Shown in pieces: positions 7,327 to 14,633 of a DNA stretch of 36,615 bases. A program made the translations under genes and the position numbers. The notes beneath the pieces are model-generated. The model made no database searches, had not been told where the DNA came from, and worked only from the letters and a program-made list of their open reading frames with translations. The DNA comes from Candidatus Aminicenantota bacterium. GTDB lineage: Bacteria > Acidobacteriota > Aminicenantia > Aminicenantales > Aminicenantaceae. The stretch's first letter is position 1. Each line of letters starts with the position of its first letter. The DNA lies in NCBI GenBank assembly GCA_021162615.1, contig JAGGYH010000111.1, positions 1 through 36,615 of the forward strand. The letters are read 5' to 3'.

Positions 7327-9438
7327 ATGGCAGACAATTTGTATGTGACGTCAACGGAAAGAAAAAGCGGTAAATCAGTCATTTCGCTCGGTCTGACAGA
7401 GATGCTCATAAGAAATGTGGATAAAGTGGCATTTTTTCGGCCTCTTATTTACGTGGATTCAGATAAAAAGGAAATAGACAATGATATCAATCTGATTTCA
7501 GATTATTATCATCTTGATATTCCTTATGATAGGATGTACGGCTTTTCCACTGATGAAGCCAATGAAATGCTGTCTCAAGGAAAATACGACGAGCTGATTG
7601 AAAAAATCGTTACCAAGTATAAATATTTAGAAGAAAACTATGATTTTGTTTTATGCGAGGGGACTGACTTTGAAGGGGCCATATCTGCTTTTGAGTTTGA
7701 CATCAATGCAGACATTGCGAACAACCTGGGATGTCCTGTGGTTTTATCCGCGAATGCCTATAACAGATCTGAAGAGGGTGTGATCAGATCAGTTGAGACT
7801 TCTTTGGAATCCTTTATTGAAAAACACTGTAAAGTGGTGGCTATCATAGTGAACAGAGCTGAAAAAGGGGAGAGGATCGTGTCTAAGCTGAAAGACAATC
7901 CTCTTGTGAAAGAAAGTCTTGTGTTCAGCATTCCTAATATCAAGTCCCTTCAGTATCCCACTGTCGGGGAGGTGGCCAAAGCACTGAATGCGCGGGTTGT
8001 TTCCGGACAGGTAAAATTGAACCGTCATGTGGAGGGATTCGGTGTAGCGGCCATGCAGTTGCGGAATGTTCTGACCAGGGTCTCGAATGGAGATATCGTC
8101 ATCACTCCTGGAGATAGGGCTGATATCATTGTTGGCTGTCTGTCGGCGCTTTCCTCTTCCTCTATGCCCAGCATATCAGGGATTATTTTGACGGGGGGAT
8201 TGATACCGCAGGAACCAATTCTCAAATTGATCGAAGGTTATGACGAGAAGGTCCCCATTTTAAGTGTGAAGGAAAATACTTTTGAAACAGCCCGTATGGC
8301 CGATAATATCCATGCTGTTATAGATCCGGATGACACCATTAAAGTGGCTCAGGCACTTGAGGCTTTTGAGAAAAACGTTGAACTTGAAGAGTTGAGAGAA
8401 AAAATCATTAAAACAAAAGTATCCGTAGTGACTCCTAAGATGTTCGAATACAGGCTTATAAAGAGGGCCCAGAGCCGGAAACAGCATATCGTCTTGCCTG
8501 AGGGAGAGGATGAGAGAATTTTACAGGCAGCAGAGATATTAACAAGAAGGGAAGTGGTCGACCTGACGTTATTGGGAAATGAAAAGGTCATACGGGATAA
8601 GATAGCAAAATTAGGATTGCAGCTTGATAAAGTCAATATAGTGGATGTTCCGAACAATGACAAATTTGAGGATTACGCACAAACTTATTATGAGCTGAGA
8701 AAGCATAAAGGTCTGGAGATGGATAATGCGCATGATATTATGAGTGAACTCAGTTATTTTGGCACGATGATGGTATATAAAGGAGATGCTGACGGTATGG
8801 TCAGCGGGGCGGTGCACACAACCAGAAACACTCTTCGCCCGGCGTTTGAGTTCATAAAAACGAAAAAAGGTTTTTCTATTATATCGAGCGTATTCTTTAT
8901 GTGTCTTCCTGACAGGGTGTTGGTCTATGGAGACTGTGCGGTAAATCCTGACCCCAATGAGGACCAGCTTGCTGAAATTGCCATCGCATCCGCCCAGACG
9001 GCTGTCACTTTTAATATCCAGCCCATTGTGGCTATGCTTTCTTATTCTACAGGAGACTCAGGAGTTGGAGAAGATGTGGAAAAAGTCAAAGAAGCCACTA
9101 AAAAAGCCAGGGAAATGGCAAAGAAATATGCTATGGATTTGAAGATCGAAGGCCCGATTCAGTATGATGCGGCTATTGATCCCGGTGTGGCCAAAGCGAA
9201 ACTCCCGCGAAGTGATGTAGCTGGAAGAGCAACCGTGTTTATTTTTCCTGACCTCAATACAGGAAATAATACGTATAAAGCTGTTCAGAGGTCAGCCGGA
9301 GCTGTGGCCATAGGCCCGGTCCTTCAGGGGCTTAACAGGCCAGTCAATGACCTGAGCAGGGGATGCACTGTGACAGATATCTTTAATACGGTCGCTATAA
9401 CCGCCATTCAGGCTCAGGCTAAAGAGAACAAATCTTAA
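7327..9438 (+). CDS. pta: Phosphate acetyltransferase
   Basis: Interconverts acetyl-CoA plus phosphate and acetyl phosphate plus CoA. It is the long three-domain form, 703 residues: an N-terminal P-loop-like domain of the BioD/CobB class (TSTERKSGKSVISLG), a DRTGG domain (about 220-330, ITPGDRADIIVG and GIILTGG), and the C-terminal catalytic PTA/PTB domain from about 380 (HIVLPEGEDERILQAAE, YSTGDSGVGEDVEKV, IEGPIQYDAAIDP, IFPDLNTGNN). GGGAGA precedes the ATG by about 8 bases. ackA follows 33 bases downstream, so the pair makes ATP from acetyl-CoA during fermentation, or activates acetate. Confidence 0.97.
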   Translation: MADNLYVTSTERKSGKSVISLGLTEMLIRNVDKVAFFRPLIYVDSDKKEIDNDINLISDYYHLDIPYDRMYGFSTDEANEMLSQGKYDELIEKIVTKYKYLEENYDFVLCEGTDFEGAISAFEFDINADIANNLGCPVVLSANAYNRSEEGVIRSVETSLESFIEKHCKVVAIIVNRAEKGERIVSKLKDNPLVKESLVFSIPNIKSLQYPTVGEVAKALNARVVSGQVKLNRHVEGFGVAAMQLRNVLTRVSNGDIVITPGDRADIIVGCLSALSSSSMPSISGIILTGGLIPQEPILKLIEGYDEKVPILSVKENTFETARMADNIHAVIDPDDTIKVAQALEAFEKNVELEELREKIIKTKVSVVTPKMFEYRLIKRAQSRKQHIVLPEGEDERILQAAEILTRREVVDLTLLGNEKVIRDKIAKLGLQLDKVNIVDVPNNDKFEDYAQTYYELRKHKGLEMDNAHDIMSELSYFGTMMVYKGDADGMVSGAVHTTRNTLRPAFEFIKTKKGFSIISSVFFMCLPDRVLVYGDCAVNPDPNEDQLAEIAIASAQTAVTFNIQPIVAMLSYSTGDSGVGEDVEKVKEATKKAREMAKKYAMDLKIEGPIQYDAAIDPGVAKAKLPRSDVAGRATVFIFPDLNTGNNTYKAVQRSAGAVAIGPVLQGLNRPVNDLSRGCTVTDIFNTVAITAIQAQAKENKS

Positions 9439-9471
9439 TTTGCCAAGAACTATTCCAGAGAAAGGATAAAA

Positions 9472-10680
9472 ATGAAAATATTAGTGATTAATACAGGAAG
9501 TTCCTCTATTAAATATCAGTTGTTTGATATGGATCAAAAAAAGGCAGTGGTAGCAGGACTGGCAGAGAAAATAGGGGAAGAGACAAGCATTCTAACGCAT
9601 GAATTGTTGGATAGTAATGGGGAGGAAAAAGAAAAGGTTGAAAAGGAGAGAATCAACGATCACGAGCAGGGCATGGAGAGGATTGTCAACCTTCTTATTG
9701 ACCCGGAATGGGGGGTCATTAGGGATAAATCTGAGATCGATGCCGTGGGGCATAGGGTCGTCCATGGAGGAGAAGCTTTTAAATCTTCCACGGTTATTAC
9801 AAGTGAAGTGATTTCCGCCATAGAAGAAAACATTCCTCTGGCTCCCTTGCACAATCCTCCGAATCTCACAGGGATCAATGTGGCTCGTTCTTTATTTCCT
9901 GATGCTCCGCAGGTAGCTGTGTTTGATACTGCGTTCCATCAGTCTATACCGAAGAGAGCCTACCTTTATGCGGTTCCTTATGAACTGTATGAAAAGCATA
10001 GAGTCCGCAGATACGGATTTCATGGGACTTCACATGAATATGTGGCACAGGAAGGCGCTGCTTATCTGAACAGGCCGCTTCAGGACTTGAACCTTATCAC
10101 CGTTCATTTAGGGAATGGAGCCAGCATGTCAGCGATTAAAAAGGGAAAGTGTGTGGATACCACCATGGGCTTGACTCCTCTGGAAGGGCTTGTGATGGGA
10201 ACGCGCTCGGGTGATATTGACCCGGCCCTCCCTTTTTTCCTGTCCAAAAATTTAGGTCTATCCATTGATGAGATTGATGATCTTTTAAATAAGAAGAGCG
10301 GCTTGAAAGGACTTTGCGGAATCAATGATATGAGGGGAATAGAGAAAAGAGCCGCCGCAGGAGACCAGAGAGCGGCTGTGGCTTTGGATGTTTACACTCT
10401 TCGGATAAAGAAGTATATCGGTGCTTATTACGCTGAACTCGGAAACCTGGATGCTGTGATATTTACAGCCGGTATAGGTGAGAATTCTCCGAAGATACGC
10501 CGTATGAGCTGTGAAAATTTAGAAGATTTGGGTCTCAAGCTGGAACCGGAAAAAAATAAAGTAAAGTCCAGCCGGACAAGAGAAATCAGTTCTGAAGACT
10601 CAAGAGTGAAAATTCTGGTCGTGCCTACTAATGAAGAGAAGAAAATAGCTTTAGAGACCGAAAATGTGATTAAATCATAA
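9472..10680 (+). CDS. ackA: Acetate kinase
   Basis: Transfers phosphate between acetyl phosphate and ADP in the cytoplasm; 402 residues, full length. ASKHA-family motifs are all present: INTGSSSIKY at the N-terminus, AVGHRVVHGGE, FDTAFHQ, YGFHGTSHEYV (catalytic His), HLGNGASMSAI, GLTPLEGLVMGTRSGDIDP and FTAGIGENSP. AAAGGA lies 7 bases before the ATG. It is co-transcribed with pta and has a possible weak terminator about 220 bases downstream. Confidence 0.97.
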   Translation: MKILVINTGSSSIKYQLFDMDQKKAVVAGLAEKIGEETSILTHELLDSNGEEKEKVEKERINDHEQGMERIVNLLIDPEWGVIRDKSEIDAVGHRVVHGGEAFKSSTVITSEVISAIEENIPLAPLHNPPNLTGINVARSLFPDAPQVAVFDTAFHQSIPKRAYLYAVPYELYEKHRVRRYGFHGTSHEYVAQEGAAYLNRPLQDLNLITVHLGNGASMSAIKKGKCVDTTMGLTPLEGLVMGTRSGDIDPALPFFLSKNLGLSIDEIDDLLNKKSGLKGLCGINDMRGIEKRAAAGDQRAAVALDVYTLRIKKYIGAYYAELGNLDAVIFTAGIGENSPKIRRMSCENLEDLGLKLEPEKNKVKSSRTREISSEDSRVKILVVPTNEEKKIALETENVIKS

Positions 10681-10901
10681 ACAGCTTTAAATATTTCAAA
10701 TCATTTTCAGCATCAAACGTCAGCAGCAATCTCGATCGCTGCACTTATATCCAATCCGATGAGACTCTTGTGATGGCTGATATAGAGGAGCCAGCTATCA
10801 TCAACCACATAGGGCTGACATTCAATGAAGCCCGGCCCAACTGGCTGGAGGAGCATGGATCAGCAAAGCAATCCGATATTGTGCTGCGGTACAGGAATTG
10901 A
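10674..10901 (+). other. Possible coding remnant in the ackA downstream gap
   Basis: The roughly 290-base space between ackA and the next gene contains one frame open for 75 codons to a TGA at 10899. Its product reads like real protein (TYIQSDETLVMADIEEPA, then IGLTFNEARPNWLEEHG, SDIVLRYRN), but I do not recognise a family. The only in-frame ATG (10773) would leave 42 residues and has no convincing ribosome-binding site. It may be the 3' end of a decayed gene, or chance. Confidence 0.25.
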
Positions 10902-10936
10902 CCTCTGAGAGTGCTGACAAGAGGCCGGTTTTTTAT
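10900..10936 (+). terminator. Weak terminator after pta-ackA
   Basis: CCTCT (10902-10906) can pair with AGAGG (10920-10924), followed by CCGG and six T. The stem is only five pairs, so this is a tentative end for the pta-ackA transcript. Confidence 0.35.
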
Positions 10937-11001
10937 TATAAAAATCTTGCTTGAAAATTTTTTTTTGATTATCATTGTTATCTAAAACAAACAATCGTCC
11001 C

Positions 11002-11994
11002 ATGAAAAGAGCGTGCCTTTTTTTACTTGTTTTGCTTTTCGTTTTTTTCAGTTGCGGAAAAAACAATAAGGCAAGCCTTTACACCATAGGGATATTTCAA
11101 GTAAACGATGCTCCTCATTTAAACACGGCAGTGGAAGGTTTTGTAAAATGCCTTCAAGACAATGGAATGGTCAATGGAGAAAATGTCACTCTTATACTGA
11201 AGAACGCAAAGGGAGATATTTCCGAAGTTCACAGTATTGCTGAGAATTTTGTAAAAGACGATGTTGACATGATCGCTGCTTTTTCAACAGCCTGCCTTCA
11301 GGCCGCCCTTAATGCGACGAGTGAGATCCATATCGTTTTTTCATCCGTTGCGAATCCTTATAGAGCTGGAGCCGGCTTTTCTCAAAAAGAACATCTCAGT
11401 CATGTGACCGGCGTCTCTTCCAGGAGCCCTATAAAGGAAGGACTTTATTTTTTAAAGAAGGTCCTGCCAGAATCTTCAAAAATAGGGACACTCTGGACTC
11501 CTTCGGAATTAAATTCTGAATATTATCTTGAGTTGACCCGGGAGAGCGCAGCCGAATTAGGTCTGGAAGTCGAGGCTGTAGCGATAGCCAATTCAAGCGA
11601 AGTCCTGCTCTCCTCACAGCTCCTGGTCAGCAGGGGAGTGGATGCGATTTATCAGATATCCGATAATACCATCAATGAGTCGTTTGAGGCTGTGGCTCAG
11701 GTTGCTCTTGATAACGAAGTGCCGTTGTTTGGAGGATTTCCGGTTTCCGCGGAACAGGGAGCCTGTGCGGCATTGGGGTGGGATTTTTTTGATATGGGAT
11801 ATAAATCCGGTGAAATGGCTTATGAGATAAAAAACGGAAAGAGCCCGGCTGATATTCCTTTTCAGTATATGAAAAAAACAAGCCTTTTCATCAATCTGGA
11901 AGCAGCATCAAGACAAAGAGTTCGGTTTTCAAAGGAAATCGTGGACAAAGCAGATAAAGTTTTCACTTCCATAGAGAAGGAAAGTACTGAGTGA
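11002..11994 (+). CDS. ABC transporter substrate-binding lipoprotein (ABC_sub_bind family)
   Basis: Predicted lipid-anchored solute-binding protein of the TrpX-like ABC_sub_bind family (PF04392). ATG 11002 gives 330 residues with a lipoprotein signal: MKRACLFLLVLLFVFF then the lipobox Cys (FFSC). An in-frame TTG at 10975 would add nine residues that do not improve the signal. The family fold is visible as two Rossmann-like lobes: IGIFQVNDAPHLNTAVEGF, VDMIAAFSTACLQAA, HLSHVTGVSS, KIGTLWTPSELNS, GVDAIYQISDNT, and VPLFGGFPVSAEQGACAALG. Relatives usually sit with a permease and an ATPase; neither is here, so its ligand and partner are unknown. Confidence 0.8.
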   Translation: MKRACLFLLVLLFVFFSCGKNNKASLYTIGIFQVNDAPHLNTAVEGFVKCLQDNGMVNGENVTLILKNAKGDISEVHSIAENFVKDDVDMIAAFSTACLQAALNATSEIHIVFSSVANPYRAGAGFSQKEHLSHVTGVSSRSPIKEGLYFLKKVLPESSKIGTLWTPSELNSEYYLELTRESAAELGLEVEAVAIANSSEVLLSSQLLVSRGVDAIYQISDNTINESFEAVAQVALDNEVPLFGGFPVSAEQGACAALGWDFFDMGYKSGEMAYEIKNGKSPADIPFQYMKKTSLFINLEAASRQRVRFSKEIVDKADKVFTSIEKESTE

Positions 11995-12045
11995 TCACCA
12001 GGCTTGACTCATAAACAATCGGGGATGGTTGTTTTCAAGGGAAGC

Positions 12046-12074
12046 TTTACGATTGGATGTTATTTTTGTATAAT
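12046..12074 (+). promoter_or_regulatory. Sigma70-type promoter for acyP
   Basis: TTTACG, 17 bases, then a perfect TATAAT at 12069-12074. Transcription would begin near 12081, only about 3 to 6 bases before the acylphosphatase ATG, so the message would be nearly leaderless. Confidence 0.6.
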
Positions 12075-12083
12075 GAACGAAAG

Positions 12084-12359
12084 ATGATGGAAAGAGCAAG
12101 GATACTCATTTCAGGACGTGTTCAGGGAGTTCTCTTCCGTGATTTTACACAGAGATGGGCCTCATCCTTGGGATTGACAGGATGGGTTAAAAATGTATTT
12201 GACGGGACAGTCGAGGTCCTTGCAGAGGGAGAAAAAGATAAAATCAATCAGATGATAGGGAAGCTCAGACAAGGGCCCCAAATGGCACGGGTGGATGATG
12301 TTGAGATTGAATGGCAGGAATATAAAGGAGAGTACAGTGATTTTCGTATCACATGGTAG
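12084..12359 (+). CDS. acyP: Acylphosphatase
   Basis: Small cytoplasmic hydrolase of carboxyl-phosphate bonds such as acetyl phosphate or 1,3-bisphosphoglycerate. 91 residues from the first of two consecutive ATGs (12084 or 12087). The catalytic Arg19 lies in GRVQGVLFRDF and the catalytic Asn37 in GWVKNVFDGTVEV; the ferredoxin-like alpha/beta pattern and the length of about 90 are typical. No Shine-Dalgarno sequence is visible, which fits the promoter lying almost on the start codon. Standing near pta-ackA it could dissipate acetyl phosphate, but this is inference. Confidence 0.92.
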   Translation: MMERARILISGRVQGVLFRDFTQRWASSLGLTGWVKNVFDGTVEVLAEGEKDKINQMIGKLRQGPQMARVDDVEIEWQEYKGEYSDFRITW

Positions 12360-12409
12360 GTTTTTATGGCGGACATACAGTCAAGTCCCAATGCAAAAGA
12401 GGAGAAGCC

Positions 12410-12733
12410 ATGTTTAAACACGCAAAAAAAAATCACCCGAGTGTGGAGGTCTTTAAAGGTGTTGTTCGGACGACTCTTGCGTGTGGAAAAGATATTCTTA
12501 TGGCTCGATTTGATTATAAGAAAGGCTCTCAAGTCCCCCCTCATAGGCACTCTTATGAACAGGTGACGGTCCTTATTAAAGGAAAGCAAAAAGTCATTAT
12601 AGAAAACAAGGGAAAGAAAGAGGAGATTATACTGGAAGAAGGGGATTCCTATATGGTTCCTGCCTCTTTTGAACACCAGCAAATCAGTCTTGAGGATACG
12701 GTGACCATAGATTCTTGGAGTCTGGCCCCTTAG
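12410..12733 (+). CDS. Small cupin-domain protein
   Basis: Single-domain cupin of 107 residues from ATG 12410, which has a strong ribosome-binding site (GAGGAG, 6 bases upstream); a longer reading from 12353 overlaps the acyP stop and adds no cupin sequence. Metal-binding motif 1 is PPHRHSYEQ (His45, His47, about Glu50) and motif 2 contains EEGDSYMVPASFEHQ with His89. Such proteins may be sugar-binding, dioxygenase-like or merely structural; the substrate cannot be told from sequence. It follows acyP by 50 bases and is probably co-transcribed. Confidence 0.85.
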   Translation: MFKHAKKNHPSVEVFKGVVRTTLACGKDILMARFDYKKGSQVPPHRHSYEQVTVLIKGKQKVIIENKGKKEEIILEEGDSYMVPASFEHQQISLEDTVTIDSWSLAP

Positions 12734-12739
12734 CTGCTT

Positions 12740-13003
12740 TTATTTTTTCTTTCTGGATTCGAGAAATTTATTCCGGCATTCATCTGAACAAAAGTAATAT
12801 TCTTTTCCCTCGTATATTTCTTTTATGGCATCCTCTTTCGGAAGATACGTATTACAGATCTGGTCTTTGACCATGATGCCGGGCTTTAAGCTTGGCTTTT
12901 GGGGAGGCTTTTTTATGCGTTTCAATGACTGGTAGGTTTTGATGACGATGTATATCAAATAAGCAATCAGTGCATAAAAAATGACTTTGAATAATCCGGA
13001 CAT
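12740..13003 (-). CDS. Membrane-anchored YHS/TRASH-like metal-binding protein
   Basis: Small protein of 87 residues from ATG 13003; an in-frame TTG at 13042 preceded by AGGA would add 13 residues, but it abuts a repeat copy. One N-terminal membrane helix (about 5-22, FKVIFYALIAYLIYIVI) is followed by a Lys/Pro-rich linker and a C-terminal domain with Cys50, Cys72 and Cys76 (VKDQICNTYLP, then EYYFCSDECRNKFLE). That pattern is the YHS/TRASH zinc-ribbon-like fold thought to sense or bind heavy metals. It faces the cupin gene tail to tail with 6 bases between stops. The function is unassigned. Confidence 0.75.
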   Translation of the reverse strand: MSGLFKVIFYALIAYLIYIVIKTYQSLKRIKKPPQKPSLKPGIMVKDQICNTYLPKEDAIKEIYEGKEYYFCSDECRNKFLESRKKK

Positions 13004-13048
13004 AATGGATATCAATGTAGATGATTTTGCCTTATATGTCAAATCAAT

Positions 13049-13122
13049 CCTGGATTATTCCCAAGTCGAGATTGGTGCAATAAAATGAACACCGCCATTT
13101 TTTTATGAAGAGGTCAGGATAA
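13049..13122 (+). repeat. Composite repeat: hairpin-element end joined to 30-bp unit
   Basis: 13049-13070 (GGATTATTCCCAAGTCGAG core) matches the reverse complement of 31888-31909 in 21 of 22 bases, that is, one end of the hairpin repeat. From 13077 the sequence matches the reverse complement of 6087-6132 in 41 of 46 bases. This copy therefore carries both ends of the larger element with the hairpin middle missing, as expected for an internal deletion derivative. Confidence 0.75.
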
Positions 13123-13169
13123 GTCCTTGATTAATGGTTTTTTTGAAAGTAATATGGGCACTTGGAAAG

Positions 13170-13268
13170 ATGTTAAAAGAGTCTATAAGCAACTTTGCCG
13201 TAAAGGAAATTAAGCCTCTGGCTGAAGAATGTGATAAGAAAGCAAACTGGTTCCTGGTTTTGTTATAA
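13170..13268 (+). pseudogene. Remnant of an acyl-CoA dehydrogenase N-terminus
   Basis: A 32-codon reading contains MLKESISNFAVKEIKPLAEE followed by CDKK, which is the conserved first helix pair of acyl-CoA dehydrogenases (compare the family pattern vr-FA-eIkPlAeeiD). The frame opens at 13131 and stops at 13266-13268, so more than 300 residues of the enzyme are missing. It sits between a repeat copy and meaB. Acyl-CoA dehydrogenases are common neighbours of methylmalonyl-CoA genes, so this is likely what remains of an upstream operon member. The match is by eye. Confidence 0.5.
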
Positions 13269-13269
13269 T
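13261..13269 (+). promoter_or_regulatory. Extended -10 promoter for meaB
   Basis: TGTTATAAT is an extended -10 (TG, one base, TATAAT). No good -35 is present, as is usual for this class. It overlaps the stop of the acyl-CoA dehydrogenase remnant and would start transcription near 13276, about 11 bases before the meaB ATG. Confidence 0.5.
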
Positions 13270-13286
13270 GGATATTTGAGAGAAAA

Positions 13287-14219
13287 ATGAATATCGTCAA
13301 AGAAATATTAAAAGGCAGTCCTAAGGCCATGGCCAGGGCTATTTCCCTGATTGAGGATAGAGATAGTCGTGCGCAGGAAATTCTAAAGGGAATTTTTCCC
13401 TATTCCGGCAAATCAATCGTCATAGGGATAACCGGAGCCCCAGGTTCTGGCAAAAGCACCTTGGTGAATGAGATTGTAAATGTTTTCAAAGAAAAACAAA
13501 AAAAGATAGGCATCATTGCCGTTGATCCTACAAGCCCTTTTAGCGGGGGAGCTATCCTGGGTGACAGGATTCGCATGATGCGCCACAGTGCAGATAAAGA
13601 TGTTTTCATAAGAAGCATGGCTACCAGAGGACACCTGGGGGGGCTTTCTAAAGCGTCGAGCGAGGCCATCACTGTCCTTGAGGCCGGAGGCAAGGATGTT
13701 ATACTTGTGGAGACAGTGGGGGTCGGACAGGATGAAGTCGAGGTGGTTAAACTTGCGGATTTGATACTGGTGATACTGACACCCGGAGCCGGAGACGATA
13801 TTCAAATTTTTAAAGCGGGAATCATGGAGATTGCTGATATATTTGTTCTTAATAAGGCAGACTCCCCTGAAACAGAGAGGACCGAACAGCATTTAAAAGC
13901 CATGCTGGATTTGGGGCTGAATAAGGAAGAAATTCCCCCCATAGTTAAGACCGTGGCCACTACAGGGGAAAACGTTGATTCTCTGGTCAAGCACATAGAG
14001 AACATCTCGTCGGGGCAGAAAGAGAAGATGAAAACGGCGAGAAAAAAAAGGCTGATTTTATGGATGTTGAAGGACATCATTAGCGAAAAGATCTATCAGT
14101 TGTTCGACTTCGGCATCAAAGAAGCTGAACTTGAGGATTATGTTGATCAGATTTTTAGAAGAGAAACAGATCCTTATACGATAGCTGATGATTTTATCCA
14201 AAAGTTAAAGGATTCATAA
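13287..14219 (+). CDS. meaB: Methylmalonyl-CoA mutase-associated GTPase MeaB
   Basis: G3E-family GTPase that protects and loads B12-dependent methylmalonyl-CoA mutase (ArgK/MeaB); 310 residues, normal length. The Walker A is GAPGSGKS at 50-57. Switch and family motifs follow: VDPTSPFSGGAILGDRIRM, MATRGHLGGLS, ETVGVGQDEVEV, and the base-specificity motif NKAD. The C-terminal helices mediate dimer contact in the family. GAGAG precedes the ATG. It abuts mce with no gap, so both act in the propionyl-CoA/succinyl-CoA branch; the mutase genes themselves are not in this window. Confidence 0.95.
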   Translation: MNIVKEILKGSPKAMARAISLIEDRDSRAQEILKGIFPYSGKSIVIGITGAPGSGKSTLVNEIVNVFKEKQKKIGIIAVDPTSPFSGGAILGDRIRMMRHSADKDVFIRSMATRGHLGGLSKASSEAITVLEAGGKDVILVETVGVGQDEVEVVKLADLILVILTPGAGDDIQIFKAGIMEIADIFVLNKADSPETERTEQHLKAMLDLGLNKEEIPPIVKTVATTGENVDSLVKHIENISSGQKEKMKTARKKRLILWMLKDIISEKIYQLFDFGIKEAELEDYVDQIFRRETDPYTIADDFIQKLKDS

Positions 14220-14627
14220 ATGGCGGAAAAAATACATCATATAGGCATTGCGGTCAATGACATTCAAAAGAGCCTTAACAGGTGGGGGCAGTATTTGACA
14301 TTTAAAAAGGGAGATATAGAAGAAATAAAAACGAGAGGCGTAAAAGCGGTGACGCTGGAATTTGATGAGGGGCCTTTGATTGAACTTCTTGAAGCGCTGG
14401 GAAGTGAAACCCCTATAAGAAAATTCATAGACAAGCACGGGGAAGGAATCCACCACATTTGTTTCAAAACGGATGACCTGGACCTTAAGGTCAGGGAACT
14501 CAAGAAAAAAGGAGTCCGCTTTGTTCAGGAAAACCCTGTCTCAGGAGCCGGTGGGAGCCGTATTATTTTTATGCATCCGGATAATCTCAATGGAGTGCTC
14601 ATTGAGCTGAAGGAAGAAAAAGAGTAA
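14220..14627 (+). CDS. mce: Methylmalonyl-CoA epimerase
   Basis: Interconverts (R)- and (S)-methylmalonyl-CoA; vicinal oxygen chelate fold, 135 residues, full length. Metal ligands are visible as the His of KIHHIGIAVND, the His of GEGIHHICFKTDDL and the Glu of VLIELKEE. The ATG follows the meaB stop codon directly and AAAGGA lies within the end of meaB, indicating translational coupling. It ends 6 bases from the tail of the convergent sensor kinase gene, with no obvious terminator between them. Confidence 0.95.
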   Translation: MAEKIHHIGIAVNDIQKSLNRWGQYLTFKKGDIEEIKTRGVKAVTLEFDEGPLIELLEALGSETPIRKFIDKHGEGIHHICFKTDDLDLKVRELKKKGVRFVQENPVSGAGGSRIIFMHPDNLNGVLIELKEEKE

Positions 14628-14633
14628 TCCAGG

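Noticed and set aside
9592-9878. Minus-strand frames inside ackA
   Set aside because: Antisense shadows of a complete, motif-rich acetate kinase.
136-13122. CRISPR array interpretation of the 30-bp repeat
   Set aside because: Copies are 6 to 7 kb apart, in both orientations, without regular spacers or cas genes.
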